A DNA stretch of 64,000 bases, taken from Cellulomonas gilvus ATCC 13127. GTDB lineage: Bacteria; Actinomycetota; Actinomycetes; Actinomycetales; Cellulomonadaceae. Under the pieces are notes generated by a model that ran no database searches, was not told the DNA's origin, and was given only the letters and a program-made list of their open reading frames with translations. Positions 1 to 8,692 of the stretch are shown piece after piece. The stretch spans positions 2,914,001 to 2,978,000 of the forward strand of contig NC_015671.1 of assembly GCF_000218545.1 (NCBI RefSeq), read 5' to 3'. Each line of letters starts with the position of its first letter. Within the stretch, counting starts at the first letter, position 1. The position numbers and the translations under genes are program-made.

Positions 1-1705
1 ACTCGGTGACGCGGCCGGCCTCGGCGCAGCGCGGGCACTCGTGGTGCTCACCGGCCAGGTAGCCGTGCGACGGGCAGATCGAGAACGTCGGGGTCACCGT
101 CAGGTACGGCAGGCGGAACCGGGACAGGGACCGGCGCACCAGCTCGCGTGCGGCGTCGGGCGTCGAGAGCCGCTCGGACATGTACAGGTGCAGCACGGTG
201 CCGCCCGTGTACTTGGTCTGCAGCTCGTCCTGGCGCTCGAGCGCCTCGAACGGGTCGTCGGTGAAGCCCACGGGCAGCTGCGAGGAGTTGGTGTAGTACG
301 GGTTGGTGTCGGTGCCGGCCTGCAGGATCTCCGGGTAGCGCGCGCGGTCCTCCTTGGCGAACCGGTACGTGGTGCCCTCGGCGGGCGTGGCCTCGAGGTT
401 GTACAGGTGGCCGGTCTCCTCCTGGAACTCCACCATGCGCGCGCGCACGTGGTCGAGCACGCGCACGGCCATCGCGTGACCGCGCGGGTCGGTGATGTCG
501 TGCTCGTCGAGGGAGAAGTTGCGGATCATCTCGTTCAGGCCGTTGACGCCGATGGTCGAGAAGTGGTTGTCCAGGCTCGGCAGGTAGCGCTTGGTGTACG
601 GGAACAGGCCGTCGTCGATGAGCTTGCCGATGACCTGGCGCTTGAGCTCGAGGCTCGTGCGCGCCAGGTCGAGCAGCTCGTCGAGCCGCGCCAGGAGGGC
701 GGTCTCGTCGCCCGCGTGCAGGTAGCCCAGGCGCGCGCAGTTGACGGTCACCACGCCGATCGACCCGGTCTGCTCCGCGGAGCCGAACAGCCCGTTGCCG
801 CGCTTGAGCAGCTCGCGCAGGTCCAGCTGCAGGCGGCAGCACATCGAGCGCACGTCACCGGGCTTCATCTCCGAGTTGATGAAGTTCTGGAAGTACGGCA
901 GCCCGTACTTCGCGGTCATGGTGAACAGCGCGTCCGCGTTGGGGCTGTGCCAGTCGAAGTCCTGCGTGATGTTGTACGTGGGGATCGGGAACGTGAAGAC
1001 GCGGCCCGTGGCGTCGCCCTCGGTCATGATCTCGATGTACGCGCGGTTGATGACGTCCATCTCCGGCTGCAGGTCGCCGTACGTGAAGTCGCAGGGCTCC
1101 TCGCCGACGAACGGGACCTCGTCCTTGAGGTCGTCCGGGCACACCCAGTCGAACGTGAGGTTGGTGAACGGCGTCTGCGTGCCCCAGCGGCTCGGCACGT
1201 TGAGGTTGTAGACGAGCTCCTGGATGCCCTGCTTGACCTGCGCGTACGTCAGCTGGTCGGTGCGCACGTAGGGCGCCATGTACGTGTCGAACGACGAGAA
1301 CGCCTGCGCGCCCGCCCACTCGTTCTGCATGGTGCCGAGGAAGTTGACGATCTGCCCGATCGCGGCCGAGAAGTGCTTGGCGGGACGCGCGTCGACCTTG
1401 CCGGGGATGCCGCCCAGGCCCTCCTGCAGGAGCGTGCGCAGCGACCAGCCCGCGCAGTAGCCCGAGAGCATGTCGAGGTCGTGGATGTGCAGGTCGCCCT
1501 CGCGGTGCGCGTGCCCCACGGCCGCGGGGTACACCTGCGACAACCAGTAGTTCGCGACGACCTTGCCGGCGGTGTTGAGGATCAGCCCGCCCAGCGAGTA
1601 GCCCTGGTTGGCGTTGGCGTTGACGCGCCAGTCGCTGCGGTCCAGGTACTCGTCGATCGAGGACGCGACATCGACGGTGACGGGCGTGGCGGAGGGGTCG
1701 GGCAT
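1..1705 (-). CDS. nrdD: Anaerobic ribonucleoside-triphosphate reductase, C-terminus beyond the window
   Basis: This is the class III reductase, which makes deoxyribonucleotides without oxygen using a glycyl radical. The visible 568 residues carry the typical N-terminal block RVNANANQGYSLGG, a VNCARLGYL segment, and the zinc-site pattern CPSHGYLAGEHHECPRC near the window edge. The glycyl-radical loop, and nrdG if it follows, lie outside the window. The ATG at 1705 is preceded by AAGGAG at good spacing. An in-frame stop at 1733-1735 fixes the N-terminus, so the regulatory ATP-cone domain found at the start of many NrdD proteins is absent. Two NrdR-like boxes lie 45-92 bases upstream of the start. 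Family assignment is very secure. Confidence 0.95.
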   Translation of the reverse strand, partial: MPDPSATPVTVDVASSIDEYLDRSDWRVNANANQGYSLGGLILNTAGKVVANYWLSQVYPAAVGHAHREGDLHIHDLDMLSGYCAGWSLRTLLQEGLGGIPGKVDARPAKHFSAAIGQIVNFLGTMQNEWAGAQAFSSFDTYMAPYVRTDQLTYAQVKQGIQELVYNLNVPSRWGTQTPFTNLTFDWVCPDDLKDEVPFVGEEPCDFTYGDLQPEMDVINRAYIEIMTEGDATGRVFTFPIPTYNITQDFDWHSPNADALFTMTAKYGLPYFQNFINSEMKPGDVRSMCCRLQLDLRELLKRGNGLFGSAEQTGSIGVVTVNCARLGYLHAGDETALLARLDELLDLARTSLELKRQVIGKLIDDGLFPYTKRYLPSLDNHFSTIGVNGLNEMIRNFSLDEHDITDPRGHAMAVRVLDHVRARMVEFQEETGHLYNLEATPAEGTTYRFAKEDRARYPEILQAGTDTNPYYTNSSQLPVGFTDDPFEALERQDELQTKYTGGTVLHLYMSERLSTPDAARELVRRSLSRFRLPYLTVTPTFSICPSHGYLAGEHHECPRCAEAGRVTE

Positions 1706-1749
1706 GGCTGTGCGCTCCTTGGGGGTCCGATTTCATCGTCTCGCCGCGA

Positions 1750-1797
1750 TCACCAGATGTAGTGGTTCGCCGGTCCGCGGCTCACAAGATGTGGGTA
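1750..1797 (-). promoter_or_regulatory. Tandem NrdR-box pair upstream of nrdD
   Basis: On the nrdD strand two imperfect palindromes are seen, CCACTACATCTGGTGA (1750-1765) and TACCCACATCTTGTGA (1782-1797). Both share the core ACATCT and the right half GTGA. They start 32 bases apart, matching the roughly three helical turns typical of paired NrdR boxes (consensus acaCwAtATaTwGtgt). NrdR is the ATP/dATP-sensing repressor of bacterial ribonucleotide reductase genes. The first box fits better than the second. The sites and spacing are seen; repression by NrdR is inferred. Confidence 0.75.
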
Positions 1798-1941
1798 TTT
1801 CTATGTCCGTCGTCGGGGTCGGACCGGGACGTTGGTCCCGCCCGCGGACGACGCGGCCGGTGGCGCGGGCGCGGCCGCGCGCAACTCGCGGCGTGTCGCT
1901 GCGGAGTTCATCCGAACGCCCCCGGCGTGTCGCGTCGCGCG

Positions 1942-2826
1942 TCAGCCGGACACGCGCAGCGCGAGCCGGACGGCGTCGCCCGGACGCACCTGCGCGAGCG
2001 CGTCCACGTCCCGCGGGAGCACCACCGCGAGCACCGGGTAGCCGCCCGTCACGGGGTGGTCGACGCCGAACACCACCGGCCGCCCGTCGGGCGGGACCTG
2101 CACCGCGCCGGGCACCAGACCGACGGGGGCGAGCTCGCGTCCGACGAACCCGCGTGCCCGGGTCAGGGGCGGCCCGTCGAGCCGCACGGCCACCCGGTCG
2201 GACTCCGGCAGCACCTGGTAGCCCTCGGGCGCGCACAGCACCCCCGGCCACCGCACGTCGAACCAGTGCGCGTGCGGACCGGGCTCGACGGCCAGCACGA
2301 CGACGTCGCCGGGGTCCGCACGCCCGGCGTCCGTCGGCGACGGCAGGCCCGGCTGCGCGGGTGGCCGTCCGGACCCCACGGGCAGCACGTCACCGGCCGC
2401 GAGCGCCCGCGGGCCCAGACCGCCCAGCCGGTCGCTCGAGCGCGAGCCGAGCACGGGCTCCACCGCGACGCCGCCACGCACCGCGACGTACGTGCGCAGC
2501 CCGTGCGCGGGGCGGCCGAGCGTCAGCACCTGCCCGGCCCGCAGGCTCGTCGTCGTGCCGGCCGGGACGCCGTCCACGCGCACGTCGACCGCGGCACCCG
2601 TCACCGCGACGGTCACGTCCCCGAGCGCGCGCACGCGCAGCCCGCCGAGCAGCACCTCGAGGCCCGCCGCACCGTCGTCGTTCCCGACCAGCCGGTTGCC
2701 GGCGCGCCACGCACCCGCATCCGCGGCGCCCGCCCGACCGACCCCGACGTGCGCCCACCCCGGACGGCCGCCGTCCTGCACCAGCGTGAGCAGGCCCGGG
2801 TCGAGCACCTCCAGCGCGCCGCTCAT
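1942..2826 (-). CDS. pxpC: 5-oxoprolinase subunit C (biotin-dependent carboxyltransferase/KipA family)
   Basis: With PxpA and PxpB this protein forms the ATP-dependent enzyme that opens 5-oxoproline (pyroglutamate), a damage product of glutamine and glutamate, to glutamate. The 294-residue protein begins MSGALEVLDPGLLTLVQDGGRPGWAHVGVGRAG, the usual opening of this family, and has the RTYVAVRGGVAVEPVLGSRSSD and VVFGVDHPVTGGYPVLAVV segments. Its ATG overlaps the stop of pxpB by four bases (ATGA), so the two are translationally coupled. It is the last gene of a pxpA-pxpB-pxpC operon. About 115 bases separate its stop from the nrdD boxes. Confidence 0.92.
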   Translation of the reverse strand: MSGALEVLDPGLLTLVQDGGRPGWAHVGVGRAGAADAGAWRAGNRLVGNDDGAAGLEVLLGGLRVRALGDVTVAVTGAAVDVRVDGVPAGTTTSLRAGQVLTLGRPAHGLRTYVAVRGGVAVEPVLGSRSSDRLGGLGPRALAAGDVLPVGSGRPPAQPGLPSPTDAGRADPGDVVVLAVEPGPHAHWFDVRWPGVLCAPEGYQVLPESDRVAVRLDGPPLTRARGFVGRELAPVGLVPGAVQVPPDGRPVVFGVDHPVTGGYPVLAVVLPRDVDALAQVRPGDAVRLALRVSG

Positions 2827-3491
2827 GCCGGCTCGAACCGCACGCGCGTCCCCGGGGTGAGCAGTGCGGGCTCGTCGTGGTGCGCGTCGAACAGCACGGT
2901 GGGGCACGTGCCCAGCAGGCGCCAGCCGCCCGGCGTGGCCGCGGGGTAGACCGCGGAGAACCGGTCGGCGACGGCCACCGCCCCGGCGGGCACGCGAGCA
3001 CGCGGGGTGCCCCGGCGCGGCACGACGAGCGCGGGGTCGAGGCCCACGAGGTAGGCGAACCCGGGCATGAAACCGCCGAACGCGACCGTGTACGTGGGCG
3101 CTCGGTGCCGTGCGACGACCTCGTCGACCGGGAGCCCGGTGAGCGTCGCGACCTCCGCGAGGTCCGGCCCGTCGTACGTCACCGGCAGCACGACGAGCCG
3201 GCCGTCGGGTGCCGGACCGGGCACGTCCCGAGCGACCGCGAGCGCGTCGGCCACCACCGCACGCACGCGCGCCGCGAGCGCGCGCAGGTCCGTGCCGGGC
3301 GGCACGCGCAGCAGCACGGACTCCGCGGCGGGCACCTGGTCCTCGACGGCCGCGAGCGGGCCGCCGGCACGGCGCGCGAGCCGCAGCGCGTCGTCGGCGC
3401 ACCGCACCTGGGCCAGCCCGGGCAGCTCCACCAGCAGCGCGGCGGCCCCGTACCGCACCACCCGCACGTCCGCGCGCGTGTCCCGGTCCAT
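2823..3491 (-). CDS. pxpB: 5-oxoprolinase subunit B (allophanate hydrolase subunit 1/KipI family)
   Basis: This is the 222-residue second subunit of 5-oxoprolinase. The sequence has the family pattern VRVVRYGAAALLVELPG at the start and YTVAFGGFMPGFAYLVGLDPALVVPRR followed by RVPAGAVAVADRFSAVYPAATPGGWRLLG in the C-terminal half. The second region matches the conserved core of KipI/PxpB proteins. The ATG at 3491 is six bases downstream of the last base of the pxpA stop codon. An in-frame upstream extension is possible but would run into pxpA. KipI-type homologues in Bacillus were first described as kinase inhibitors; the pxpA neighbour favours the oxoprolinase role here. Confidence 0.9.
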   Translation of the reverse strand: MDRDTRADVRVVRYGAAALLVELPGLAQVRCADDALRLARRAGGPLAAVEDQVPAAESVLLRVPPGTDLRALAARVRAVVADALAVARDVPGPAPDGRLVVLPVTYDGPDLAEVATLTGLPVDEVVARHRAPTYTVAFGGFMPGFAYLVGLDPALVVPRRGTPRARVPAGAVAVADRFSAVYPAATPGGWRLLGTCPTVLFDAHHDEPALLTPGTRVRFEPA

Positions 3492-3496
3492 GCGCG

Positions 3497-4243
3497 TCAG
3501 GCGAACGCCCGCAGCGCGACGCCCGCGGCCTGCAGAGCGGCGCGCACGTCCCCGGCCAGGCGGACCGCTCCGGGCGTGTCCGAGTGCACGCACACCGTCT
3601 CGACGTCGAGCGCGACGTCGGTGCCGTCCACGGCACGCACGCGGCCCTCGGTGGCGATCCGCACCACGCGCCGCGCGACCGCGTCCGCATCCGTGAGCAG
3701 GTCACCGTCCTCGCCGCGGGGCACCAGGGTGCCGTCGGCGCGGTAGCCGCGGTCCGCGAACGCCTCCCGCACGGCGCGAACGCCGCGTCGCTCGGCCTCG
3801 GTCAGCACCGCGGCACCGGGCAGGCCGACCACCGGCAGGTCACGCGTGACGTCGAGCACGGCTCCCGCGTGCGCCTCGTGGTGGAGCAGCGCGTGGTAGA
3901 GCGCGCCGTGCGGCTTGACGTACGCGACGCGCACCCCGGCGTGCGCGGCCGCGGCCGTCAGCGCCTCGAGCTGGACCGCGACCTGCGCGCGCAGGTCGGC
4001 CGCGGGGACGTCCAGGAACCGCCGCCCGAAGTGCTCGCGGTCCGCGTAGGACACGTGCGCCCCGACCGCCACGCCCCGCTCGGCGGCGGTCCGCAGCACC
4101 GCGGCCATCGTCGCGGCGTCGCCCGCGTGCCCGCCGCACGCGACGTTCGCGCTGGTCACCACGTGCAGCAGCGCCTCGTCGGTGCCGACGACCCCGGGCT
4201 GCCACGGGTCGAGCCCCTCACCCAGGTCGCAGTTCAGGTCCAC
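3497..4243 (-). CDS. pxpA: 5-oxoprolinase subunit A (LamB/YcsF family)
   Basis: PxpA is the first subunit of ATP-dependent 5-oxoprolinase. The protein opens with VDLNCDLGEG, the hallmark of the LamB/YcsF family. It continues with TSANVACGGHAGD, GAHVSYADREHFGRR, VKPHGALYH and AFADRGYRADGTLVPR, all conserved blocks of the family. At 248 residues it has the normal length. The GTG at 4243 is chosen because the conserved sequence begins exactly there. The gene heads the pxpABC operon, divergent from the helicase gene, with about 140 bases between the two starts for both promoters. Confidence 0.93.
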   Translation of the reverse strand: MDLNCDLGEGLDPWQPGVVGTDEALLHVVTSANVACGGHAGDAATMAAVLRTAAERGVAVGAHVSYADREHFGRRFLDVPAADLRAQVAVQLEALTAAAAHAGVRVAYVKPHGALYHALLHHEAHAGAVLDVTRDLPVVGLPGAAVLTEAERRGVRAVREAFADRGYRADGTLVPRGEDGDLLTDADAVARRVVRIATEGRVRAVDGTDVALDVETVCVHSDTPGAVRLAGDVRAALQAAGVALRAFA

Positions 4244-4381
4244 GGGCCCACCCTGCCACCGCACGGCCCGTGCGCGCGGGCAGCCTCGCGCCGGTGGACC
4301 ACACGCGTCGACGGGGCCGTGCGGGCCCGGGTCCGCGCGCTCGGGTCTGCGCGCCCGGGTCAGCGCGCGGCCGGTGGGACC

Positions 4382-6811
4382 ATGGAGCACGTGACCGCCG
4401 ACGACCTGCTCGACGTGCTGCTCGCCGGCGGCCGCCGCGCGGAGCGGGCCACGCACGTGCGCCACCTGCCGGCGCGCGAGGGCCGGCGCGGCGCCTGGCC
4501 GGCATGGGCCGACGCCGACCTGGTGCGCGGGTACCGCGCGCTGGGCATCGAGGCGCCGTGGCAGCACCAGGTGCAGGCCGCGCAGGCCGCACGCGACGGC
4601 CGGCACACCGTGCTGGCCACGTCCACGGGGTCCGGCAAGTCGCTCGCGTACTGGCTGCCCGCGCTGACCGCGGTCCGCGAGCGCCGCGCCGCGGGCACGC
4701 TCGACCCCGGCCGGATCGAGACCGCGCAGCGCCAGGCCGGGGTCCTGTACCTGTGCCCGACGAAGGCGCTCGCCGCCGACCAGCTCGCGGCCCTGGAGCG
4801 TCTGCTCGCGGCCGCGCAGGTCCGGGACGTCCGCGTCGCGCAGTGCGACGGCGACACGTCCCAGGACGAGCGGCGCTGGATCCGGGACCACGCCGACGTG
4901 GTGCTGACCAACCCGGACTTCCTGCACTTCTCGCTCCTGCCGCAGCACCAGCGCTGGTCGCGGCTGCTCGCGTCGCTGCAGTACGTGGTGCTCGACGAGT
5001 GCCACGCGTTCCGCGGCGTGTTCGGCGCGCACGTCGCGCTGGTCCTGCGGCGCCTGCGCCGGCTCGCGGAGGCGTACGGCGCGTCCCCCGTGTTCGTGCT
5101 GGCGTCCGCGACCACCGCGGACCCGGCCGCGAGCGCGGCGCGCCTCCTGGGGGTCGATCCCGACGAGGTCGAGGCGGTCACGGACGACGCGTCACCCGCA
5201 GGCCGCAAGACCGTGGTGCTGTGGCAGCCGCCCGAGCTGCCCGGGCGGGGTCCCGACTCGGGCGCGCCGTGGGCGTCGCTCCTGCCCGACGAGGACCCGT
5301 GGGCGACCCCGGGCGAGCCCGAGGACCGGCCGCGGCGCACCGCGACGGCCGAGATCGCGGACCTGCTCGCCGACCTCGTCGCGCACGGGGCACGCTCGCT
5401 CGCGTTCACGCGGTCGCGCCGGGCCGCGGAGTCGGTCGCGACGACGACGCGCGAGCACGTCGGGGCGCTGGACCCGGCGCTGCGCGGCGCGGTCCAGGCG
5501 TACCGCGGCGGCTACCTGCCCGAGGAGCGCCGCGGGCTGGAACGCGCGATCCGGGACGGCTCGCTGCGCGCGCTGGCGACCACCAACGCGCTCGAGCTGG
5601 GCGTCGACATCTCCGGGCTCGACGCGGTGCTCATCGCGGGGTGGCCCGGCACGCGCGTGTCGTTCTGGCAGCAGGCGGGCCGCGCCGGGCGCGCGGGGGC
5701 CGACGGGCTCGTCGCGCTCGTCGCGCGCGAGGACCCGCTGGACACGTACCTGGTGCACCACCCCGAGGCGGTGCTGGACGCCCCCGTCGAGGCGACGACG
5801 TTCGACCCGGGCAACCCGTACGTGCTCGCACCGCACCTGTGCGCCGCCGCCGCCGAGCGTCCGGTCCGGGCCGACGAGCTCGCGCTGTTCGGCCCGCGCG
5901 CCGCTGCGGTGCTCGAGGAGCTGACCGAGCACGGCGTGCTGCGCCGCCGCGCATCGGGCTGGTACTGGACGCATGCCGAGCCCGCGTCCCGGCTCACCGA
6001 CCTGCGCGGCGCGGGCGGCGACCCCGTGCGCGTCGTCGAGAGCGGGACCGGGCGCGTGCTCGGGACGGTCGACGCGGCCTCGTCGGACGCGACGCTGCAC
6101 CCCGGCGCGGTGTACGTGCACCAGGGCGCGACGTTCGTCGTCGACGACCTGCACGCGGCCGACCACGTGGCGCTCGTGACGCGCCGCGAGGTGGACTACG
6201 GCACGTGGGCGCGCTGGCTCACGACGACCGCGGTGGTGGACGTGCGCGACGAGCGCGCGTGGGGGCCCGTCGCGTGGCACCTGGGCACGGTCGACGTGAC
6301 GTCCCAGGTGCTCGGGTTCCAGCGCAAGCACCTCCCGGACCTGCAGGTGCTGGGCTACGAGGACCTCGAGCTGCCGCCGCGCACGCTGCGCACCACGTCC
6401 GTGTGGTGGACCGTGCCGGCCTCGGTGCTGGAGGAGGCCGGGGTCACGCTCGAGGCCCTGCCCGGTGCGCTGCACGCCGCCGAGCACGCCTCGATCGGCC
6501 TGCTGCCGCTCCTGGCGACGTGCGACCGGTGGGACCTGGGCGGCCTGTCCACCGCGCTGCACCCGGACACCGGCGAGGCCACGGTGTTCGTGCACGACGC
6601 GCACCCGGGCGGCGCGGGCTTCGCCGAGCGCGGCTTCGAGCTGGGCGCCGCGTGGCTCGCGGCCACGCGCGACGCGATCGCGGCGTGCGCGTGCGCGACC
6701 GGGTGCCCCGCGTGCGTGCAGTCGCCCAAGTGCGGCAACGCGAACCACCCGCTCGACAAGGCCGCCGCGCTCCGCCTGCTGGATGCGGTCCTGCGCCACG
6801 CACGCGCCTGA
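4382..6811 (+). CDS. DECH-box ATP-dependent helicase (MrfA/YprA-like, helicase/secretion neighbourhood)
   Basis: This is an 809-residue superfamily 2 helicase. Walker A is STGSGKS with Lys86, and motif II reads DECH at residues 205-208, the hallmark of the actinobacterial helicase found beside Tad genes. Helicase C-terminal motifs include TNALELGVDISGLDAVLIAGWPGT and QQAGRAGR. The C-terminal DUF1998-like region ends with a cysteine cluster (Cys769, 771, 775, 778, 784), which probably binds zinc as in Bacillus MrfA, a repair helicase. In most actinobacteria this gene directly faces the Tad operon; here 5.2 kb separates them. The exact substrate is unknown. The ATG at 4382 follows GGTGGGA. Confidence 0.9.
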   Translation: MEHVTADDLLDVLLAGGRRAERATHVRHLPAREGRRGAWPAWADADLVRGYRALGIEAPWQHQVQAAQAARDGRHTVLATSTGSGKSLAYWLPALTAVRERRAAGTLDPGRIETAQRQAGVLYLCPTKALAADQLAALERLLAAAQVRDVRVAQCDGDTSQDERRWIRDHADVVLTNPDFLHFSLLPQHQRWSRLLASLQYVVLDECHAFRGVFGAHVALVLRRLRRLAEAYGASPVFVLASATTADPAASAARLLGVDPDEVEAVTDDASPAGRKTVVLWQPPELPGRGPDSGAPWASLLPDEDPWATPGEPEDRPRRTATAEIADLLADLVAHGARSLAFTRSRRAAESVATTTREHVGALDPALRGAVQAYRGGYLPEERRGLERAIRDGSLRALATTNALELGVDISGLDAVLIAGWPGTRVSFWQQAGRAGRAGADGLVALVAREDPLDTYLVHHPEAVLDAPVEATTFDPGNPYVLAPHLCAAAAERPVRADELALFGPRAAAVLEELTEHGVLRRRASGWYWTHAEPASRLTDLRGAGGDPVRVVESGTGRVLGTVDAASSDATLHPGAVYVHQGATFVVDDLHAADHVALVTRREVDYGTWARWLTTTAVVDVRDERAWGPVAWHLGTVDVTSQVLGFQRKHLPDLQVLGYEDLELPPRTLRTTSVWWTVPASVLEEAGVTLEALPGALHAAEHASIGLLPLLATCDRWDLGGLSTALHPDTGEATVFVHDAHPGGAGFAERGFELGAAWLAATRDAIAACACATGCPACVQSPKCGNANHPLDKAAALRLLDAVLRHARA

Positions 6812-6820
6812 GCGCGTGGC

Positions 6821-7822
6821 TCAGCCGACGTCCCGCAGCCACTCCCGGTAGTCGTCCAGCACCCCGGGCGCCAGCAGCGCACGCGGCCGCACCACCGCGG
6901 TGAGGACGCCGACCGCGGCGACGTCCTCCACGACGGGCCGGGCCAGCGAGTGCGGCGCGTCGAACGTCGCGACGCTCAGCAGGTCGCCCAGCGCCGCCCG
7001 GTACACGCGCTCGGTCTCGGCGACGTCCACGTTGCGGTCGCGCGACCCGACCATGAGGTGCACCCGCACGCCGCGCTCGGCGACCGCGCGCAGCTCAGGC
7101 GTCGCGTCGGCCCGGAAGTTCCGGAGCACGAAGCCCCACCGGTCCGCCGGCATCGGGTCGTGGGTCTCGCGCGCGTACTCGTCGTACGGCGCCGCGCGTT
7201 CGAGCAGCGCAAGCACACGGTCGCTCTCGGCCACCGCGCGTGCGGTCTGCGCGGCGTCCGCGTCGCGGTCCGCGAGCCCCGCGAGCAGGTGGAACCGGCC
7301 CTGGCGGCGCCAGTCGACCGCGGTCCCGACCGCGACCACCGCGGACACCTCGGGGCGGTCGGCCACCACGCGCGGGAAGACCCAGCCGCCCTGGCTCGCG
7401 GCCCACAGCACCACGGGCCCGGCGGGCAGGTCGGGCTGCGTGCGCGCCCAGTCGAGCACGGCCCCCACCTCGGCCGCGCGGTCGGCCATCGACTGCTCGA
7501 GCCAGCTGCCCTGCGAGCCGCCGACGCCGGGCTTGCTCCACGAGAGCGTCGCGAAGCCCGCGTCCGCCGCGGCCTCGAACCACGGCATGTACAGGCCGTC
7601 CTGAGTCGCCTCGACCGGGCCGTCGCCGTGGATCATCACGACGAGCCCCCGCGCGCCGCCCTCGTCGGGCTGCGCGACGACGCCCGCGAGCGTGCCCTGC
7701 GGGCCGGGGATGCTCACCTCCGCCGTCGTGAGCCGGAAGTCGTTCCCGACGACGGTGGCCACCGTCAGGGCCGTCACCAGGACGGCGACGACGACGAGGA
7801 CCCGAACTATCGCTCTGCGCAC
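6821..7822 (-). CDS. Membrane-anchored or secreted alpha/beta hydrolase
   Basis: This is a 333-residue serine hydrolase of unknown substrate. The first 25 residues form an N-terminal signal or anchor segment (RRAIVRVLVVVAVLVTALTVATVV), so the catalytic part lies outside the membrane. The domain has an oxyanion-type GLVVMIHGDGP segment and a nucleophile motif AASQGG with Ser143. A late VGSRDRNVD segment probably holds the acid, and FDAPHSL holds the catalytic His. The GTG at 7822 is chosen because the hydrophobic segment starts right after it. The gene is divergent from the PaaX-like regulator with only 30 bases between starts, suggesting shared control. Confidence 0.8.
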   Translation of the reverse strand: MRRAIVRVLVVVAVLVTALTVATVVGNDFRLTTAEVSIPGPQGTLAGVVAQPDEGGARGLVVMIHGDGPVEATQDGLYMPWFEAAADAGFATLSWSKPGVGGSQGSWLEQSMADRAAEVGAVLDWARTQPDLPAGPVVLWAASQGGWVFPRVVADRPEVSAVVAVGTAVDWRRQGRFHLLAGLADRDADAAQTARAVAESDRVLALLERAAPYDEYARETHDPMPADRWGFVLRNFRADATPELRAVAERGVRVHLMVGSRDRNVDVAETERVYRAALGDLLSVATFDAPHSLARPVVEDVAAVGVLTAVVRPRALLAPGVLDDYREWLRDVG

Positions 7823-7848
7823 GGTCGTAGCGTATGCGATAGGTTCGG
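7802..7848. promoter_or_regulatory. Inverted repeat between the divergent hydrolase and PaaX-like genes
   Basis: CCGAACTATCGC (7802-7813) and GCGATAGGTTCGG (7836-7848) are inverted copies of each other, differing by one extra base. They flank the two divergent start codons. This placement fits an operator bound by the PaaX-like protein encoded at 7853, controlling itself and the hydrolase. The repeat is seen directly; the binding protein is inferred. It does not obviously match the published E. coli PaaX site. Confidence 0.5.
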
Positions 7849-7852
7849 CGCC

Positions 7853-8692
7853 GTGGCCACCCCCGCGCACTCCCGCCGCTCCCGGTCCGCGGCGCCCGCC
7901 ACCGGCACGCCACCCGCGCCGCGGACCGTGCTCGAGGCGCTCCTGCCCGCCGACGGCCCCGTCCCTCTCGCGCTCGTGTACGAGACCGCGAACCTGGCCG
8001 GGCTCGAGGACCAGCCCCTGCGTCTCGCGATCCGGCGCGCGTGCGCCGCGGGCGACGTGCAGCAGCGCGGGCGCGGGCGGGCCGGCAGCGTCGAGCTGAC
8101 GGCTGCCGGTCGGGCCCGCCTCGCCCGGGACCGCGTGGGCCTCGCCCTCGCGCTCGCGCAGGACGCGGGACAGGCGCCATGGGACGGGCGGTGGCACCTG
8201 ATCGCCCTCACGGTGCCCGAGCGGGACCGCGCCGTCCGGGACGCCCTGCGTCGCGAGCTCCTGGCGTCCGGTGCGGCGCCCGTCGCGACGAGTCTGTACG
8301 TCAGTCCGCACGACCTGAGCGACGTGCTGCCCGCGGCCGCCCGCGGTGCGACCGCGACGGCCGTCGCGACGCACCTCGACGTGCGCGGCACCACCGAGCC
8401 CCAGGCGCTGGCCGAGCAGCTGTGGCCCGCGGCGGCGGTCGTCGCGGCGTACGCCGCCGTGACGCGGGCGCTGGCCGAGGACGACGCGGACGACGGCGCC
8501 CCCGTCCCGGTGCGGCAGCTGCGGCTCGCCGACGCGCTCGACCGCGCGATGCGCGACGACCCGCTGATCCCGCTCGAGCTGCGCGTCGCGCCGTGGGCAC
8601 CCAGCCACGCTCGCGGCGCGTGGGCCCAGCGCTGGCAGGCCCTGCGCGTCCTCGACGGCGGCACCGACCTCTACCGCGGCTGGCTCGACTAG
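7853..8692 (+). CDS. PaaX-like transcriptional regulator
   Basis: The 279-residue protein resembles PaaX, the phenylacetyl-CoA-responsive repressor. It has an N-terminal winged-helix region (TVLEALLPADGPVPLALVYETANLAG). A central segment AQDAGQAPWDGRWHLIALTVPERDRAVRDALRRELLASG follows, then SLYVSPHDLSDVL, a pattern seen in PaaX central domains. A GTG start is used, since no ATG precedes the conserved region. No phenylacetate catabolic genes are visible nearby, so the effector is unknown; the divergent hydrolase is the likely target. The stop overlaps the convergent tetR stop (CTAG). Confidence 0.75.
   Translation: MATPAHSRRSRSAAPATGTPPAPRTVLEALLPADGPVPLALVYETANLAGLEDQPLRLAIRRACAAGDVQQRGRGRAGSVELTAAGRARLARDRVGLALALAQDAGQAPWDGRWHLIALTVPERDRAVRDALRRELLASGAAPVATSLYVSPHDLSDVLPAAARGATATAVATHLDVRGTTEPQALAEQLWPAAAVVAAYAAVTRALAEDDADDGAPVPVRQLRLADALDRAMRDDPLIPLELRVAPWAPSHARGAWAQRWQALRVLDGGTDLYRGWLD

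Noticed and set aside
41..1762. Long plus-strand open frame opposite nrdD
   Set aside because: Arg/Val/Gly/His-rich shadow of a gene with strong family motifs on the other strand; very GC-rich DNA gives such frames by chance.
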